From: Terfezia claveryi
Lineage: Eukaryota > Ascomycota > Pezizomycetes > Pezizales > Pezizaceae
Length of the DNA stretch: 64,000 nucleotides
Assembly: GCA_015179025.1 (NCBI GenBank)
Contig: WHUX01000024.1
Coordinates: 310,001-374,000, forward strand
Direction of reading: 5' to 3'
Positions 1 to 11,499 of this stretch are shown piece by piece. The position numbers and the translations under genes were made by a program. Position 1 is the first letter of the stretch, and every line of letters starts with the position of its first letter. The notes below the pieces were generated by a model, which did not search any database, was not told the DNA's origin, and saw only the letters and a program-made list of their open reading frames with translations.

Positions 1-712
1 CCAGGTCAATCACATGGTAATTGTGTGGAGAGGCGCACATGTGTGCTTGGGCTGCGGAGGTGATGGGGGTAATTTTTTGGATGGCGGAGGGGTTAGCGGG
101 GTGGTTGTAGAGGAGGTTGCGGTGGATAGCCTGCACAGCGGCAGTGGAGAGGTCGTTGGCAGTGAGGTGCGTTGCGAAGGGAATTTCAAGGGCGTAGCGG
201 AGGGCCCGGAGGCCAGTGGCAGAGAGGGCGTCCAGGATGCGGAATGGTGGGGTGGTTGGCTTTGAAGTCAGGGTGGCCTCGGAGGAGGGGAATTGGTCCA
301 CGTCCATTACATCGGGGTTTTCCTCGTGGCCATGACCATCTTTCCGTTCTTCTTCCTTCCCTACTTTCTCCTTCTCACACTTCTCTTCCTCCTCACCCTC
401 CTCTCCCATCGCAGTCTGCTTCTTCGCCTTCCCATCCTTCCCAGTCTTCCCACCCTGCCGCTTCGCCCTGCTCCTCCCTTCCTCCCTCTCCCTCAAATAT
501 CCTTCCCCAAACGTCTTTATTGCAAGCACACTCAAATCCCTATTGAAATTTTGAATCGGGTTGTAAAACACCTCGCCTCCCCCGGGGAACAGGATTGTAG
601 CCTTCCCCTCGGTGATTGCCGTAAATTCCTTCTCGGCGCCGTCTTCGGTGACTTTGACCTGAGTAGAGTGTGTGGGCTTTGGGCCTGAGGGGGCGGCGAT
701 GGTGCCTGACAT
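1..712 (-). CDS. TRM1: tRNA (guanine(26)-N2)-dimethyltransferase, N-terminal part (cut by window edge)
   Basis: Trm1 uses S-adenosylmethionine to dimethylate G26 of cytosolic and mitochondrial tRNAs. The minus frame from ATG 712 stays open to base 1 (237 codons). It shows the family's N-terminal block in order: ITEGKATILFPGGGEVFYNP, then NFNRDLSVLAIKTFGEGYL, a Lys/Glu-rich low-complexity insert (about residues 75-125), then the methyltransferase-fold entry FRILDALSATGLRALRYALE with the ATGLRALRYA signature, and NYHVIDL at the edge. This order matches yeast Trm1. ATG 712 is chosen because it starts the matching frame. It follows a good acceptor-like CTGCAG, so an upstream 5' exon (for example one carrying a mitochondrial presequence) could exist: an overlapping minus frame reaches back to 941. 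The catalytic core and C-terminal domain lie outside the window. Identity is firm; the exact start is less so. Confidence 0.9.
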   Translation of the reverse strand, partial: MSGTIAAPSGPKPTHSTQVKVTEDGAEKEFTAITEGKATILFPGGGEVFYNPIQNFNRDLSVLAIKTFGEGYLREREEGRSRAKRQGGKTGKDGKAKKQTAMGEEGEEEEKCEKEKVGKEEERKDGHGHEENPDVMDVDQFPSSEATLTSKPTTPPFRILDALSATGLRALRYALEIPFATHLTANDLSTAAVQAIHRNLLYNHPANPSAIQKITPITSAAQAHMCASPHNYHVIDL

Positions 713-1573
713 TTCTGCAGCGGTGCACTTGCTGGGAGGTGGGGGTGGTTGGCGGAGGGGCAGCGAAGCGATTGCCATCGACGAATACTCCAAGAAGTGC
801 GGCGACAGCGATCGCGATGAGCCGAATCGCAGGGACTGGTATAGTCGAGCCTGCTGCTGTGCTTTTGTCCAGGACGGTCTTCTGCACAGCAATCGCACTC
901 GACAGAGCCACATATAGATGTTGCGATTGCAATTGCGTCAAAAGATACCCGCCAGGGAGAGCAGAGCCGCAATGCTCGGCGGTGGGCTGTTTTTTTTTTC
1001 TAAATCAAGATACAAGATAACATACGGAGGCATTCAAAGGAACTAAAACCCCGGGCCTATTATATATATTATCAAGAGGGTTTCATCAACAAGAATCGGA
1101 GATCTAATAATTGTTTGTTCAGTTATCTGGATTAATAAGCCCCAACGGCTTTTTCGAAGGGGCTTTGTTTGAATACCCTTACCACTTATGTCCGATATAT
1201 GTGTATATACTATTTACACTACTCACCCCACAAGAATAACGACGATTGACGGCTCGCATGCAAGATTCATACATCCCACCGGATTCAAGTACATACAAGT
1301 GCCATCCGAAGTTTATGCAGATCGAGTTCACCAGCGTCACTAAGCGTCTCCAAGCGTGAGATTCGCTATGTACCGGGCTAGCGACAAGGCTTGCGACAAG
1401 GGTCAAGCGACCCTACAAAATGCGGGGCAGGCAACACTTCACCCTCATATTTGACTTCCCAGAGCCCAGGTTTTCACGGATAATAATTGGACACAGGTAA
1501 GTGTAACTTCTCGATGAAGGGTGATTATAAGCTCAATATTTTGGCAGCATATAGGTACCCTACATCCGCAACA
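713..1573. other. intergenic, TRM1 promoter side
   Basis: No convincing gene. It holds the upstream region of TRM1, including a run of T at 991-999, and a short hairpin-like stretch at about 1139-1165 (ccccaacgg... gaaggggc). It ends where the transposase relic begins. Confidence 0.5.
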
Positions 1574-2511
1574 ATGGGTCGAGTGAAGCCTAGAAAGCTC
1601 AAGTCAGAGGATCAAAGGGAGTCATCTATTGCTCGAGCACTCAAAGGACTGCAATCTGGACTCTACCCGTCGATTCGCAAGGCTGCCGATATCAATGCTA
1701 TTTCCTATAGTACCTTACAAAGACGTTTTCATGGCGCACAGGACAGAGTAGCTGCCCATGAAGCCCAGCAGCTTGTGACAGCAGCAGAGGAGCGAGCTAT
1801 TGTGCGATGGATATATCAGTTGGAGTTGGCAGGCTTTCCACCTCGCATTGAGCATGTGCGCGAAGCGGTTATGATCCTACAAGGCAGCCCTAACAATCTG
1901 GACCAAGTTATTGGAAAGAATTGGATCACAAGATTCCTTAATCGACATCCAGATCTTGTTGCAAAATTCTCCTCCGCACTTGTTAAAAAATGAATCAAAA
2001 GCTAGCGATTCCCAAAATCCCGAATAGATCAATTTTCGGAAGTTGGGTAGACTTATCTGAAAATTTGATATTCCGGAAGATATGTGGTTCAATATGGATG
2101 AGAAGAGGTTTATGATGGGGCAAATCGGATCACTGTAAGGTTATCTAGAAGGCAGGGAAGAGGAATGATAGGGCTTATGCAAGATGGAAATCAGGAGATA
2201 ATTGCCAGTTATTGAGACTATTTACCGAGAACCGAGATGGGAAAGTATTCTGTCATTGGTAATTTAGAAGGGTGCAAAGTGATATATGATTTAGTTTCAG
2301 CATTTGAATGAAGACTGAAGCATGTGATTATTCATTTGCAGTTTCTCCAAAACGATGGAACGAACCGCAAGCTAGTAAATGGAATAGCTCAAGCAGTTTG
2401 CTCAGATCACCAAGCCTCAAACTACTGCAATACTCCTTACTTCTTATTACCGATGGACATAATTCACATACTACATTGGAGTTCATTAAGTATTGTGAAG
2501 AGGTGAAAATA
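1574..2511 (+). pseudogene. decayed Fot1/pogo-type (CENP-B-like) DDE transposase
   Basis: The frame opening at ATG 1574 gives about 140 residues resembling the N-terminal DNA-binding part of Tc1/pogo-superfamily transposases. A Psq-like helix-turn-helix (SIRKAADINAISYSTLQRRF) is followed by a CENP-B-type second helix-turn-helix (EERAIVRWIYQLELAGFPPR, then GKNWITRFLNRHPDL). The frame stops at 1991. Downstream, pieces of the DDE catalytic domain remain in other frames: DIPEDMWFNMDEKRF near 2070-2110 (first Asp region) and LLITDGHNSHTTLEFIKYC near 2445-2505 (second Asp block). Several frameshifts and an internal loss make it non-functional. I did not find convincing terminal inverted repeats. 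The family is well supported; the exact element name is not. Confidence 0.75.
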
Positions 2512-2649
2512 TGAAGCCATACTGTTTACCTCCACATTAGAACCTTTATATGTTGGCTTGTTTTCTCCTCTCCAGAAAGCATATAGCAAGGCAGTAGATC
2601 AGACACCGCGCTTCTCTTATTTTTTTCTATTTCTTGCCCATTACTGGTC

Positions 2650-2990
2650 GAGGCTCGAGAAGCAACATATGTTCTGGGGCGATTAGGACATACCCACCCA
2701 CTATGCCCCTCGCGGGCAATGTATTTTACTACTGGATTTGGTACAAAACGCACTTGAATTGATAACATTAGAATATACGTACAGTAAGTATCCGTATGTA
2801 TATACAACTAGGCTATCATTGATCCCGGCGCAGGCAGTATCGGCCAAAAGCCGGCCTCGGAGCTGTGGGACGTGTGTAACAGCTGCATCTAAATTGGGAT
2901 CTCCTCCGGGTTATTATCTAATTAGTCCAATTTGTGTTAGTAGGTACTTTGGTATGAACTTCTTGTGTTCTTGATAGTAAGTGGTGAGCA
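2650..2990 (+). repeat. dispersed repeat, copy A
   Basis: This block recurs in inverted orientation at about 12840-13165 and, more decayed, at 7745-7990. Shared landmarks in order are: tatgttctgg, ctggatttggt, cgcacttgaattgat, acaactaggctatcat, gcgcaggcagt, gctgcatcta, gggttattatctaat, agtccaatttgtg. It has no coding capacity that I recognise. It may be the 3' part or a terminal region of a larger element whose body I cannot define. Confidence 0.7.
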
Positions 2991-3327
2991 GCCGCTACTA
3001 TTTCTTCATAAGGATTATTCTCCTCCGTGGAAGTTATAATGCTAGCTGTACTCTGAGAAGAAAACTGTGTCAGAGTACTATTAGTTGTGACAGGAGTGCT
3101 CAGTAGGAATACTTTAACAACTGCTACTCCAAGTGACTCTTGTTTATATTATTTACTATCTAGGGTTAAATACATCAACGTACAGCACATTATATTAGAT
3201 ATATCTAGTCACAAAAAGCACTACGCCCCTCTTCCGGCAAATGATATAGCCAAATACCTTACACAAGTGATTGCTCTCACAAAACAAACCACCCCCCAAA
3301 CCTAAGACAACAAAAGAAGCAATACAA

Positions 3328-4884
3328 TCAGTGATACAACCCATTCCTACGAACCAGCCTCTCCACCCCCTTTCTCTCTTTCTCATAAACCAACCTCCCG
3401 CCCACCCACACCCCCAGGTTATTCCTCTCATCCCCCGCATACACCCACTTCGCAACTCGGTCCTCCCAATCGCCCTGCCACCCAAACAAATCCACTCCCC
3501 CTATCGCCAATCCCTGCTCATCGCCCACTACCACCTCCTCCCCCTCGCTATCCAATCCCACATCCCCCGCCCCATCCACGCTCCCCAACCCAACCAAAAC
3601 CGCATCCCACTCCATCCCCACCTCAAACCCCCCTACCTTCATCTCCAACCCTACCACCCTCGCCCCTCCCCGTGTCGCGAACCAAAGCACCTCTGCAACA
3701 GAAAGCTTATACCTCTCGACTCCCTCCCTCTGCGCCAAAACCCTGCTCACCAACAGGGCCTGTCTCGCCGCCTCCAAGACAGACGGCGAATAACCTCCAC
3801 TAACATCCGTTCCCAACCCTACGTTCACCCCCTCATCCACCCAGTCCCTCACCCTCGCTACCCCACTACCCAGCGCAGAATTCGATATTGGACAATGACT
3901 CAATCCCGTTCTACGAGATTTAATAAGCTTTAATTCCTCCTGGCTCAGATGTACCGCATGAGAGAGAATCGTCCGAGGTGTAAGAAGTCCATGATCATCA
4001 TACACCTTTGTATAACTCCCACTCTTCGGAAAACTCTTTTTTACAAACTCAATCTCGCCTTCATTCTCGCTGACATGCGTCTGAATCGGGATATTCTCCT
4101 CCTTCGCCAATTTCCCTAACTCACTCATCATATCCCCGGAACACGTTACCGCAAACCTCGGCGTCACAATCGGACTAACTACCCGATAATCCGGGTCAAT
4201 CGACTTGATATACTCAATTGTATCCTTCGTATTCGCCATTGCCATTGATACAGATTCGTCCCCATAGTAGTCAGGGCAATTCACGTCCATGCAAACTCTG
4301 CCTATGAACGCTCTTTGTCCCTTTTTGTGGCAGATTTTCGAGAGGAGATTTGTGGCGGGGACATGTATGGTGGTGTAATACGATGCGGTTGTGGTCCCGT
4401 GGGAGAGGGTGCGGTTGACGACGCGGTTGTAGACTGTACCAGCGAAGGTGAGGTCAGAGAAGGAGGATTCAGTAGGGAAGGTGTACGTTGTAAGCCAGTC
4501 GAGGAGGGTGGTAGAGCCGAAGAGGCCGGCATTTGGGTATTGGGAGGCGTGGATGTGCGTATCTGCACTCCCATCAGAATGATATTCTCACTCCTAAGCC
4601 TTTTTTGCCGGGGAGGGGGTACCTATAAACCCCGGGAAGAAAAACCCGTCCTTAGGCGTCTGCAAAACTCTCACACCCACCCACTCTGGGAATTTCGAAA
4701 ACAACTTTTCAGGGCTCTCTACATCTCGTTCAACGAATGCGATTTTCCCAGAGTCGTCAACACCGATCGCACCCTGGTTGATAATGTCTAGGTTGGTGAT
4801 GGTACGGGAGTGGATGAATGTGCCGTAGTAAATTGTTTTTCTAGATCTTGTTCCTGGGGTAAGGGTTGAGGATGTTGTTCCCAT
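3328..4884 (-). CDS. guanine deaminase (guanine aminohydrolase)
   Basis: Two exons on the minus strand, 4884-4623 and 4562-3328, joined across a 60-bp intron (GTACCC...TGCAG). The splice creates FFFPGFIDTHIHASQYPN, which carries the metal-binding HxH of the amidohydrolase fold. The remaining metal and catalytic residues are visible: His in IPIQTHVSENEGEI, His in LSHAVHLSQEEL, and Asp in VGLGTDVSGGYSPS. SENEGEI and the TDVSGG loop are typical of guanine deaminase, which converts guanine to xanthine plus ammonia in the cytosol. The length, about 498 residues, matches fungal homologues. The start at MGTTSSTLTPG is chosen because the following IYYGTFIHSRTITNLDI is the usual family N-terminus; an earlier in-frame Met exists at 5031. 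The C-terminal third is Gly/Val-rich but ends in a normal stop. Confidence 0.92.
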
Positions 4885-5148
4885 GTTGAATGGACGGCTG
4901 TTGGTGGCACGATATCGATGGGCGGCTATCGTTGGTTTATAACTGAAGATGGGGATATCGCACGCCATACGCCGTGCGCCTACAATAAAGATTGTGAGTC
5001 TTGTGAGAGCCCCTATTTTGCAACACTGCAAAGAAAGAATGACGTGAGAAAATCGCGTCAGAAGAGCAACGAAAGTTGAGATAAAGCAGTTTAAGTATAG
5101 TGGTTGATCTGAATCTGGCGGGGTCTAATCTGAATGGAGAGAATAGCG

Positions 5149-5168
5149 TAGTCTGGTTGCACTACCCC
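5149..5168 (+). mobile_element. ultra-short insertion 1 (20 bp) with 10-bp duplication
   Basis: The unit begins TAGTCTGGTTGCAC and is 20 bp long. It lies between two perfect copies of GAGAATAGCG (5139-5148 and 5169-5178). It sits in the gap between guanine deaminase and the next gene. Relative to other copies one G is missing in the head. Confidence 0.8.
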
Positions 5169-5291
5169 GAGAATAGCGGTGATGGGAACCTGCCGCCGCG
5201 CCCCGGAGGCTGTGCCGCCACCTCCCCGTTCGCCGACCAACGACGATCAACACCCGCCACACCCCACTCTCCCCCAGTACGCCACCCCTCA

Positions 5292-6302
5292 TCACCCCCT
5301 AACCTCCCCGACAGCCCTCAACCTCTCCTCCACCCTTTCCAACTCCCTCTCCACCTCCTTCGCCTGCTCTCTGTTCCCCCCCCCCGCCCCCCTCCTCATT
5401 TCCCTCAACCTCAGCACAAGCTTTGACTTTTCAAGCAATAACCGACTCCTCTCCTCCGCTAGCCACACCGGCGTAGGGCTCTCCTCCCGTATTACATTCA
5501 ATCCTTCCACGTCGAGCGGCGGCGGCGATGATGGTGATGTAGACCCAGGGGATCGGGAGATTTCCCTGTCTATTCTGCCCATGATTGGGGGTAAATCTGT
5601 TGCTGCCGCTTGGACCCACTGCTTCGTTTGCCGACCCTGACTAATACTACGGCTCCTCTTCACCCCCGATCTTCCGCCACCAGCACTCTTATTCCCCGCG
5701 GGACTCCTCACCGCGTCCCCCTTCCCCTTCAAATACCTCCTCACCTCCCTCGGCACCTCCTTCCTCGGTCCGCCCCCCACCGTCACCCAACTACTCTGAC
5801 TCCCCACCGTCGTCCCACTCACTCCCCCTGTGGACCAACCCCCTTCACTATTCGCAGTCCCCGGCCTCCCCCCACCATCATCACCACCACCACCACCCAA
5901 TTCCCTCAACCGCTTCTTCTCCCTCTTCCTCATCCTCCCTGGGAAATACGGTTTACTCCCCGGTTCCATCCACCACCTCCCCTCCGCCGCAGGCGGGCTC
6001 ACCCAATTTTCCTCAAGCCCTAACTTCGCTGGGAGAGATGTGGCTGGGGAGGGGGATTTTCGAGGAGGAGGGAGCGCAGGGGAGGGAGGGGAGAGCATGG
6101 GAGGGGGTTTGGGAGGGGAAGTGCAGCGGCCACTGATGTTGGCCGGGGGGGTGGGGATTCGCGGGCAGGGGGCTTTGCCTTTTTCGCGGGTGGTGGGGGT
6201 GCGTGTACTGTAGTCATTGTAGGGTGGGATACGGAAGCAGCAGCAGAGGGAGTGGGCGAGGAGGCGGTGGTGGAGTGGGCTAGGTTGCTGTACCAGGGTC
6301 AT
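5292..6302 (-). CDS. hypothetical Pro/Gly/Ser-rich protein with C-terminal coiled coil
   Basis: Single-exon frame of 336 codons from ATG 6302 (MTLVQQPSPL) to a stop at 5292. The N-terminal half is low-complexity Pro/Ser. Around residues 100-135 is a conserved-looking block (LGLEENWVSPPAAEGRWWME, PGSKPYFPGRMRKREKKRLR). The last 65 residues are charged and helical with heptad spacing (WLAEERSRLLLEKSKLVLRL, then EVERELERVEERLRAVG), so probably a coiled coil. I recognise no catalytic motif. The frame could start farther upstream (Met at 6467), but that extension looks like translated leader. Codon third positions are G/C-rich, unlike the surrounding AT-rich spacers, which supports a real gene. 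Function unknown. Confidence 0.6.
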   Translation of the reverse strand: MTLVQQPSPLHHRLLAHSLCCCFRIPPYNDYSTRTPTTREKGKAPCPRIPTPPANISGRCTSPPKPPPMLSPPSPALPPPRKSPSPATSLPAKLGLEENWVSPPAAEGRWWMEPGSKPYFPGRMRKREKKRLRELGGGGGDDGGGRPGTANSEGGWSTGGVSGTTVGSQSSWVTVGGGPRKEVPREVRRYLKGKGDAVRSPAGNKSAGGGRSGVKRSRSISQGRQTKQWVQAAATDLPPIMGRIDREISRSPGSTSPSSPPPLDVEGLNVIREESPTPVWLAEERSRLLLEKSKLVLRLREMRRGAGGGNREQAKEVERELERVEERLRAVGEVRG

Positions 6303-7588
6303 ATTGGCTTTGTTTATATTGATCGCAGGTAGGTAGGTAGGTGGGAAGTCCGTTGAAATTTTTCCGATGTAGATTGACGCTTTATATAAATGCAGTACAA
6401 GTATGTACTTACTCCCCTCAATTTTATACTCACCAAAACAAGGCCGCGTAAGAAGCGAAATGAGCATGAACCGTCTAAACGGCTGGCATTGAGCACAGAT
6501 ATATATAAATATATATGCCCTATATTACACAAATGATCTTCTAGCCTGTGGCTGCACAACAAACCACTACACTGCACGAAGCGGCATACCGCAGATGATG
6601 CATCGACCAGAGATCGTGCAAGCCCACGAAACAATGCAGTATGATTTTTTTTTTTTTTAAAAATAGTCTTATACCCGCGATCGACCTGGTCATGACGACA
6701 ATGTAGAATGCAAGAACGGGTAAAATTTTTTCTTTTTCGGTGGTACAAGACCTAAAGCACCTACCTATTTTTTTTTTTTTAATATCTGCAGTGGATAGTG
6801 AGCGCTGATCATCAATTGAGGATCATGTCTAGGTATATCTGATATGATATCAATATTAATGTATAGATAGGTGTAACTACCCCACGCCTACACTATAGGT
6901 ACGGTATCCATGTGGTTGTAAATAGAAGGCCATGCATGCGTTGTCCGGCCCGTATTCGACAATTCGATTTCTGCCCCCCATTCTGCGTCCGAGACAAACG
7001 ATTATATGTTTCGATTACTTAACCTATTACAGGTACTACACGTGGGAGTTTAAGTTTATTTTTCAAATTTGCATGGTTCTGATTCCTAGGTCGCCGCGAT
7101 TCGATTCAATAGAAATGGATACATGGGGACAGGGCAATTAAGCAGTACGGAGAGGGCCCCCTGGAGTATAAGCCCTAGTTCAGTAAGGAACGAGTTTCGA
7201 TGGTCCGAATTTGAGCAGATGCATGCGTATGTGTTTTGAGCGATGTGGTGTGCTGATGTGTTGTCAAAAATTTAGATTCACAAAGAAGGGCAAAACTCTT
7301 GTGCTGCTACCTACTGGTTACCTACTAACTAGAGCTACAGTATCACGTAAGTAAAACAAAACAACATGAGCTACCAGATATGGGATTCGCTGACTTCAGA
7401 TGTGTAACTGACGCTATTAATCTCTTGAACCGTGGGCAATATCTATGCACAACCTTATTCATCCATGCATATATCGAAGCGAGAAACCTGAAAAATTTTG
7501 GAAGCGTTTCACCAGATCAGGATTCATACCGACAACCATTCCCAATACATTACCGTAAATTAGACAAGTGGTACAGATACAGACCCGG

Positions 7589-7618
7589 TAGTCTGGTTGG
7601 CACAAGCCTCTCGTAGAG
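7589..7618 (+). mobile_element. ultra-short insertion 2 (30 bp) with 10-bp duplication
   Basis: The unit starts TAGTCTGGTTGGCACAAGCC and ends TCTCGTAGAG. It is flanked by perfect direct repeats ACAGACCCGG at 7579-7588 and 7619-7628. The copy at 60143-60172 has the same length and the same last ten bases, and also sits in a 10-bp duplication, so both boundaries are defined. Confidence 0.9.
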
Positions 7619-7744
7619 ACAGACCCGGTATCAAGTAGGCAGTGCTAGCGGAAAGAGGATTTTTGTTCTAGATGACGAGATTTATTGACAGTAGTGGACA
7701 ATAAGAAGATTTGGGCGTGAATGAGTGAAGTTATGTACATATAG

Positions 7745-7990
7745 ATTATATATGTTCTGTGCCGCTCACGGGCAATTTAAATAATTACAATTTGGTGTAT
7801 AATGCACTTGTATTGATAAAGGTTTACGAGTACTGATTTACCAAAAAAAAAAAAAAGAATTGATAACGGTATACCTAATTGGAGACTGCAATATATTCAT
7901 GTATTTCCCAGTCGATTAGCCCCCCCTCTAACATTCCAATTTGGTTCAGCTAGAGCTGAGAGGTTTTGATCTGTTAGTACTTTCGTATGT
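7745..7990 (+). repeat. dispersed repeat, copy C (decayed)
   Basis: It shares tatgttctg...gctcacgggcaat, aatttggtgtataatgcacttg and gattgataa-like stretches, then cagtcgattag, attccaatttggt and gctagagctgagagg, with copies A and B in the same order. It is heavily diverged, with an inserted A-run at about 7843-7856. Confidence 0.6.
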
Positions 7991-9932
7991 CAATAAAATT
8001 AAGAATTTCAGATTATCCTTAAAGTATCAACAACAACAATTAGAGTAGAAGTTTTTTGCAGACACCTGAAACGAAAATGCCAGTAGTTATAGATGCCTGG
8101 TGAACCGTGGTTTACCAAGCAATTAGAGTATCTGAAATATCATTTTTTAAGCCCGTAAGGTCAGTGACTGGTTAGAGGTCTTTAGTTTGGTAAAAGTTAT
8201 CAGATACAACATAATTGATAGGATTCAGGCTGTGATTTTATAATAGCTTTGTACATTGCCCTTTATTATCAGGTTTGGCCATATCACAACTGTTATAGTA
8301 TCATGCCATTTAATCTCCCATAACTCTATAAAACAGTATATACCTATTGTATAATTCTAGGTAGAATCTGTTTCGTTTTGGTTTAAAATCAAGGAATTAA
8401 AGTACCTTAACAATCTGCATATAAATAAGTACCTGTGATTAAGAAAGTACCATTTTGCACCTTACCTGAATCTCATAAGTAAGTAAGTAATAGCTGGGAT
8501 TTTCTAGGGTAAAAAGAAAACATGCAACAAAATATAGACAAAAAAATATTATAATTATAATTACTCCAAACTTTATTGAATTCTATATAAGCACATCGAT
8601 ATTCAGTACAAGATGGTCTATATAGCCTAAACTATAAGGCTCTGTCTATTAGAACCCCTATGGATAAGAACCCTATAGAGAAGAAACTAATTTCAAATAC
8701 CTGTTGCATAGGAAATGTTGTAGATTTCTACAGTAGCAATAAACTCAGTATCTTTGTCTCCATTCCATTCATTATCAGAGATGAAGGTGATGAGTTGTTA
8801 ATTACACAAGTATGTACTTCATCATTTGAAGGGCTTGAGGTAATTTTTCTGGAATTCCCCTTGTTCAATGTCTGCCATCTCCCACTAATCAACAGGAAGG
8901 GTATGTGATGTGGATGGGGTGGTCAAAAATGACTTTATAGGGTGTTTTTTGAGTTGTAGCAGAATGTTTGTTTGATTCACATTTACTAAATTGAGGAATT
9001 ATATTAATTGCTCGCGACCGGCACAGAGGGTATGCCGCCCGCGAGCGGCCCAGAACATATATGTATGTACTCGGTAGGCCTTCCCTAAATTTCTAGATCT
9101 GCAATACAATAAACCAATCCGACGATGCTCCAAGCGCATGAAAGTGTATAGGAAGAAATTTTTCTTATTCGAGGGATTATACGGTATCATATGCCTTGCT
9201 ACCAACTTGCATAAGCCTGCTACTTTACCCTGATTCCGGCTCTACTACTTTTCTCAACAACCACAGTTCAAAACTCAAGACCGAACGCTCGAGATACTGC
9301 CTTAACGTCTGATTTACATACATATGTATCTATATCTTGTGAGCTCATCAATAATGCATAAAACTCCAAAGGTGCAACAAAGTCTCTGGAGGGTACCTAG
9401 TAGTATCCATCCAGTCTGACCGGGACCCAGTTTTTGCGGTACTTTTCCTCTTCATACCCCCACTGATTTCGATTATCCTATGGAATCCTGAAAAACACGT
9501 TCACCCTATGGACAAGGGCGAGGAGAGTCAAGGCCGTCTGGTCCTTCTCGATGCACGCCGTAGCTCAGACAAAGACATCCAGATCAACGGGCTTAGGGGT
9601 CTACGTCGCTGGTGTTGTTGTCCGCATGTGCCCAACGCGTGGCTCAACCTTATGTTGGCACGCCATCGGCGGCTGTCAACGCTTCGCAGTAATTCTAATC
9701 GCAGGGCATCGTGCTGACCGCGTCGGAAATTAATGTGCGAGTGTAGAGTGAGTCTGTGGCCAGTGTGTCCCGGATAACAGAACAACTTTGGGGAGGGCAT
9801 CCTCGAGTGTCCGTCCTACTCCATCAAACTTGATCAAAACTTTGGCATCGTCCCGCATTACGGGAATGGCAGTGGTATTTGGCGGATATGTGTGTTCATG
9901 GGGCGAAGGTTGGATTCACAGGACCAGCACAT

Positions 9933-10914
9933 TTTTTTTTTTTTTTTTTAAAACTTGGTACTCCTATGCAGCCCCGTTAGGGGGGCTATGAGGAGCCACA
10001 CGGAAACCCGGTGGATTCAAGGGAGAGGCAAGTTAATCTGCCAACCCTACGCAAACTAAGTACACGAACAGAGACGAGGCCCCATGCTGTCATTAACGGA
10101 CTAGCCGATGACCCGAAGGCCTGACTGAGCCTCAACCCCAACTTGACGAAATGAAGAACTTGTGGAAAAGAGATGAACTAAAAGGACTAACTTGTGAACT
10201 GAAAGAAATTATGGACTGAGATCATGAAACTCGTAAATAATCGGAACATTAAGAAATTATGGACTGAGATAGTGTCGGAACATTAAAGATTCTCCTCCCC
10301 TAAGTGAGCTTGCGGAATAGTAGCTCGAACAAGGCCTCCGTGGCCTCGTATGTCTCTTCCCCCTCCTTTCTCCATTCCAGTTTGTCGAGCTCTTCCCAGC
10401 TCCTCCTCTCCCCCACGAGGTCGATCGAAGTGTGGGCATTGGAAGACAATGTGCTCTCCTGTCTCGGTGGGGTGCCCGCATGTGCATTCTGCTGATTCCG
10501 CTTTGCCGATGTGGTGAAGCCAGCTCTTCTGTGGACCTCTGTTCGTTCGCATCCACGTGTAGGCTGAGAGGGCATGTCGTTCCATTCTACTCTTCTCATA
10601 CCGTATCCGGCTTTGGTTCTTGCTTCTTTCCGTGTGGCTTTGGAGGATGCGCGGATGCCCCCTTCTGTTACTGTACGCTCATGGCCCCTGAATGCCCCCA
10701 AATGAGACTGAAAGCTTGCGATCCGATCTGCTTTCTCGTTGCCTGGGATGCCCAGATGACCCCTAACCCACGATAGCTGAAAGTCCCTATGTGGATTAGC
10801 GGTCAAGAGGGTCTTGATTTTCCTCTCAATGCCAGATCTGGGGGGGGAGCCTGAACTCAAGTTGCGGACTGCCTGGATCGCCGCTTGGGAATCTGATAAT
10901 ATCGCTAGCATGGG
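9933..10914 (-). mobile_element. 5'-truncated non-LTR retrotransposon (LINE, Tad1-like) with 12-bp target duplication
   Basis: Perfect 12-bp direct repeats GGACCAGCACAT at 9921-9932 and 10915-10926 bound the insertion. On the minus strand the 3' end is a poly(A) tract (poly(T) at about 9933-9949 on plus), as expected for target-primed reverse transcription. The remaining coding part is the end of the second open reading frame: an RNase H domain (ILSDSQAAIQAVRNLSSG, then LSWVRGHLGIPGNEKADRIA), a helical linker (RMRTNRGPQKSWL) and a Cys/His knuckle (CTCGHPTETGEHIVFQCPHF). Frameshifts break it. The truncation falls inside RNase H, so reverse transcriptase is missing. The 3' untranslated part covers about 9950-10280. 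Clade assignment to Tad1 rests only on the RNase H and terminal knuckle style. Confidence 0.85.
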
Positions 10915-10926
10915 GGACCAGCACAT

Positions 10927-11480
10927 ATGTGGGTAACGAGGACGATGAGGCTCTTGCAGGCCCAGTGGCCCTGGTACTCAAGCGCCGCTTGATGGCGACC
11001 CTCCCATTGCCTCTGGTGGTGACCGGCGCATCTGGGATGTGTGTTCTAACAGAGTGGCACCGACCGCGTGGCTCCCGCAGCATCAGTTCTGTGGACCTGG
11101 GGATCGAGACTCTGAAGCTTGTTGCATCTCGCATGCGTGAGTGGCGCCTACAGAGCGTATGTCCTGACGAATGTGAACTGCCGCACGTGGCTCGGACCAT
11201 ACCACAGGATGTCGAAATAGAGGACGTTCTCCATGAGTGCTCCGCCTGAATATCCGCTGTGCTGTATCCTCTGCCTCCGGCAGGACATGGCCGAAGATCA
11301 GCTGCCTCGGAACCTCACTCTGAAACCCCACATAATTGCTACACGAAGATCGCTACCTTCAGAGAAGTCGGATATGCCACAGGGGGGAAATATGTCTGGA
11401 GTAATGAATCGTGAATGTAAGATGGAAAAGTCGAAATACCCCCGTACTGTATGGGTATTTGCAAAATTTTTGTGGCCTTC
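10927..11480. other. unassigned GC-rich stretch flanking the LINE
   Basis: This is the continuation of the sequence interrupted by the LINE at 9933-10914. Several overlapping frames are open, but none gives a family I recognise. Composition differs sharply from the AT-rich surroundings, suggesting another decayed element. Confidence 0.4.
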
Positions 11481-11499
11481 TTCTTTTGTCAAGCCCAAT

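Larger units (their letters stand above)
6303..9932. other. AT-rich, gene-poor repeat region
   Basis: No gene can be supported. It contains homopolymer T tracts (about 6645-6660 and 6765-6780), the decayed repeat copy at 7745-7990, an ultra-short insertion at 7589-7618, and short inverted matches to the repeat family near 9001-9070 (gccgcccgcgagcggcccagaacat). From about 9480 to 9932 base composition rises to GC-rich and appears to be part of a different decayed element that the LINE at 9933 inserted into. I could not assign that sequence. Confidence 0.5.

Noticed and set aside
3271..3933. 220-codon plus-strand frame rich in Pro/His
   Set aside because: Antisense shadow of the guanine deaminase C-terminal exon.
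7380..7616. 78-codon frame on the plus strand
   Set aside because: It spans the 30-bp insertion and its duplication, is in AT-rich sequence and shows no protein-like features.
7589..7618. Ultra-short unit as a tRNA A-box or SINE head
   Set aside because: TAGTCTGGTTGG resembles an A box loosely, but the conserved A14 is G, no B box follows, and the units are too short to be transcribed SINEs. Kept only as a possible donor source.
8660..8908. 82-codon frame possibly of Copia origin
   Set aside because: No motif I could place; stops on both sides and AT-rich context.
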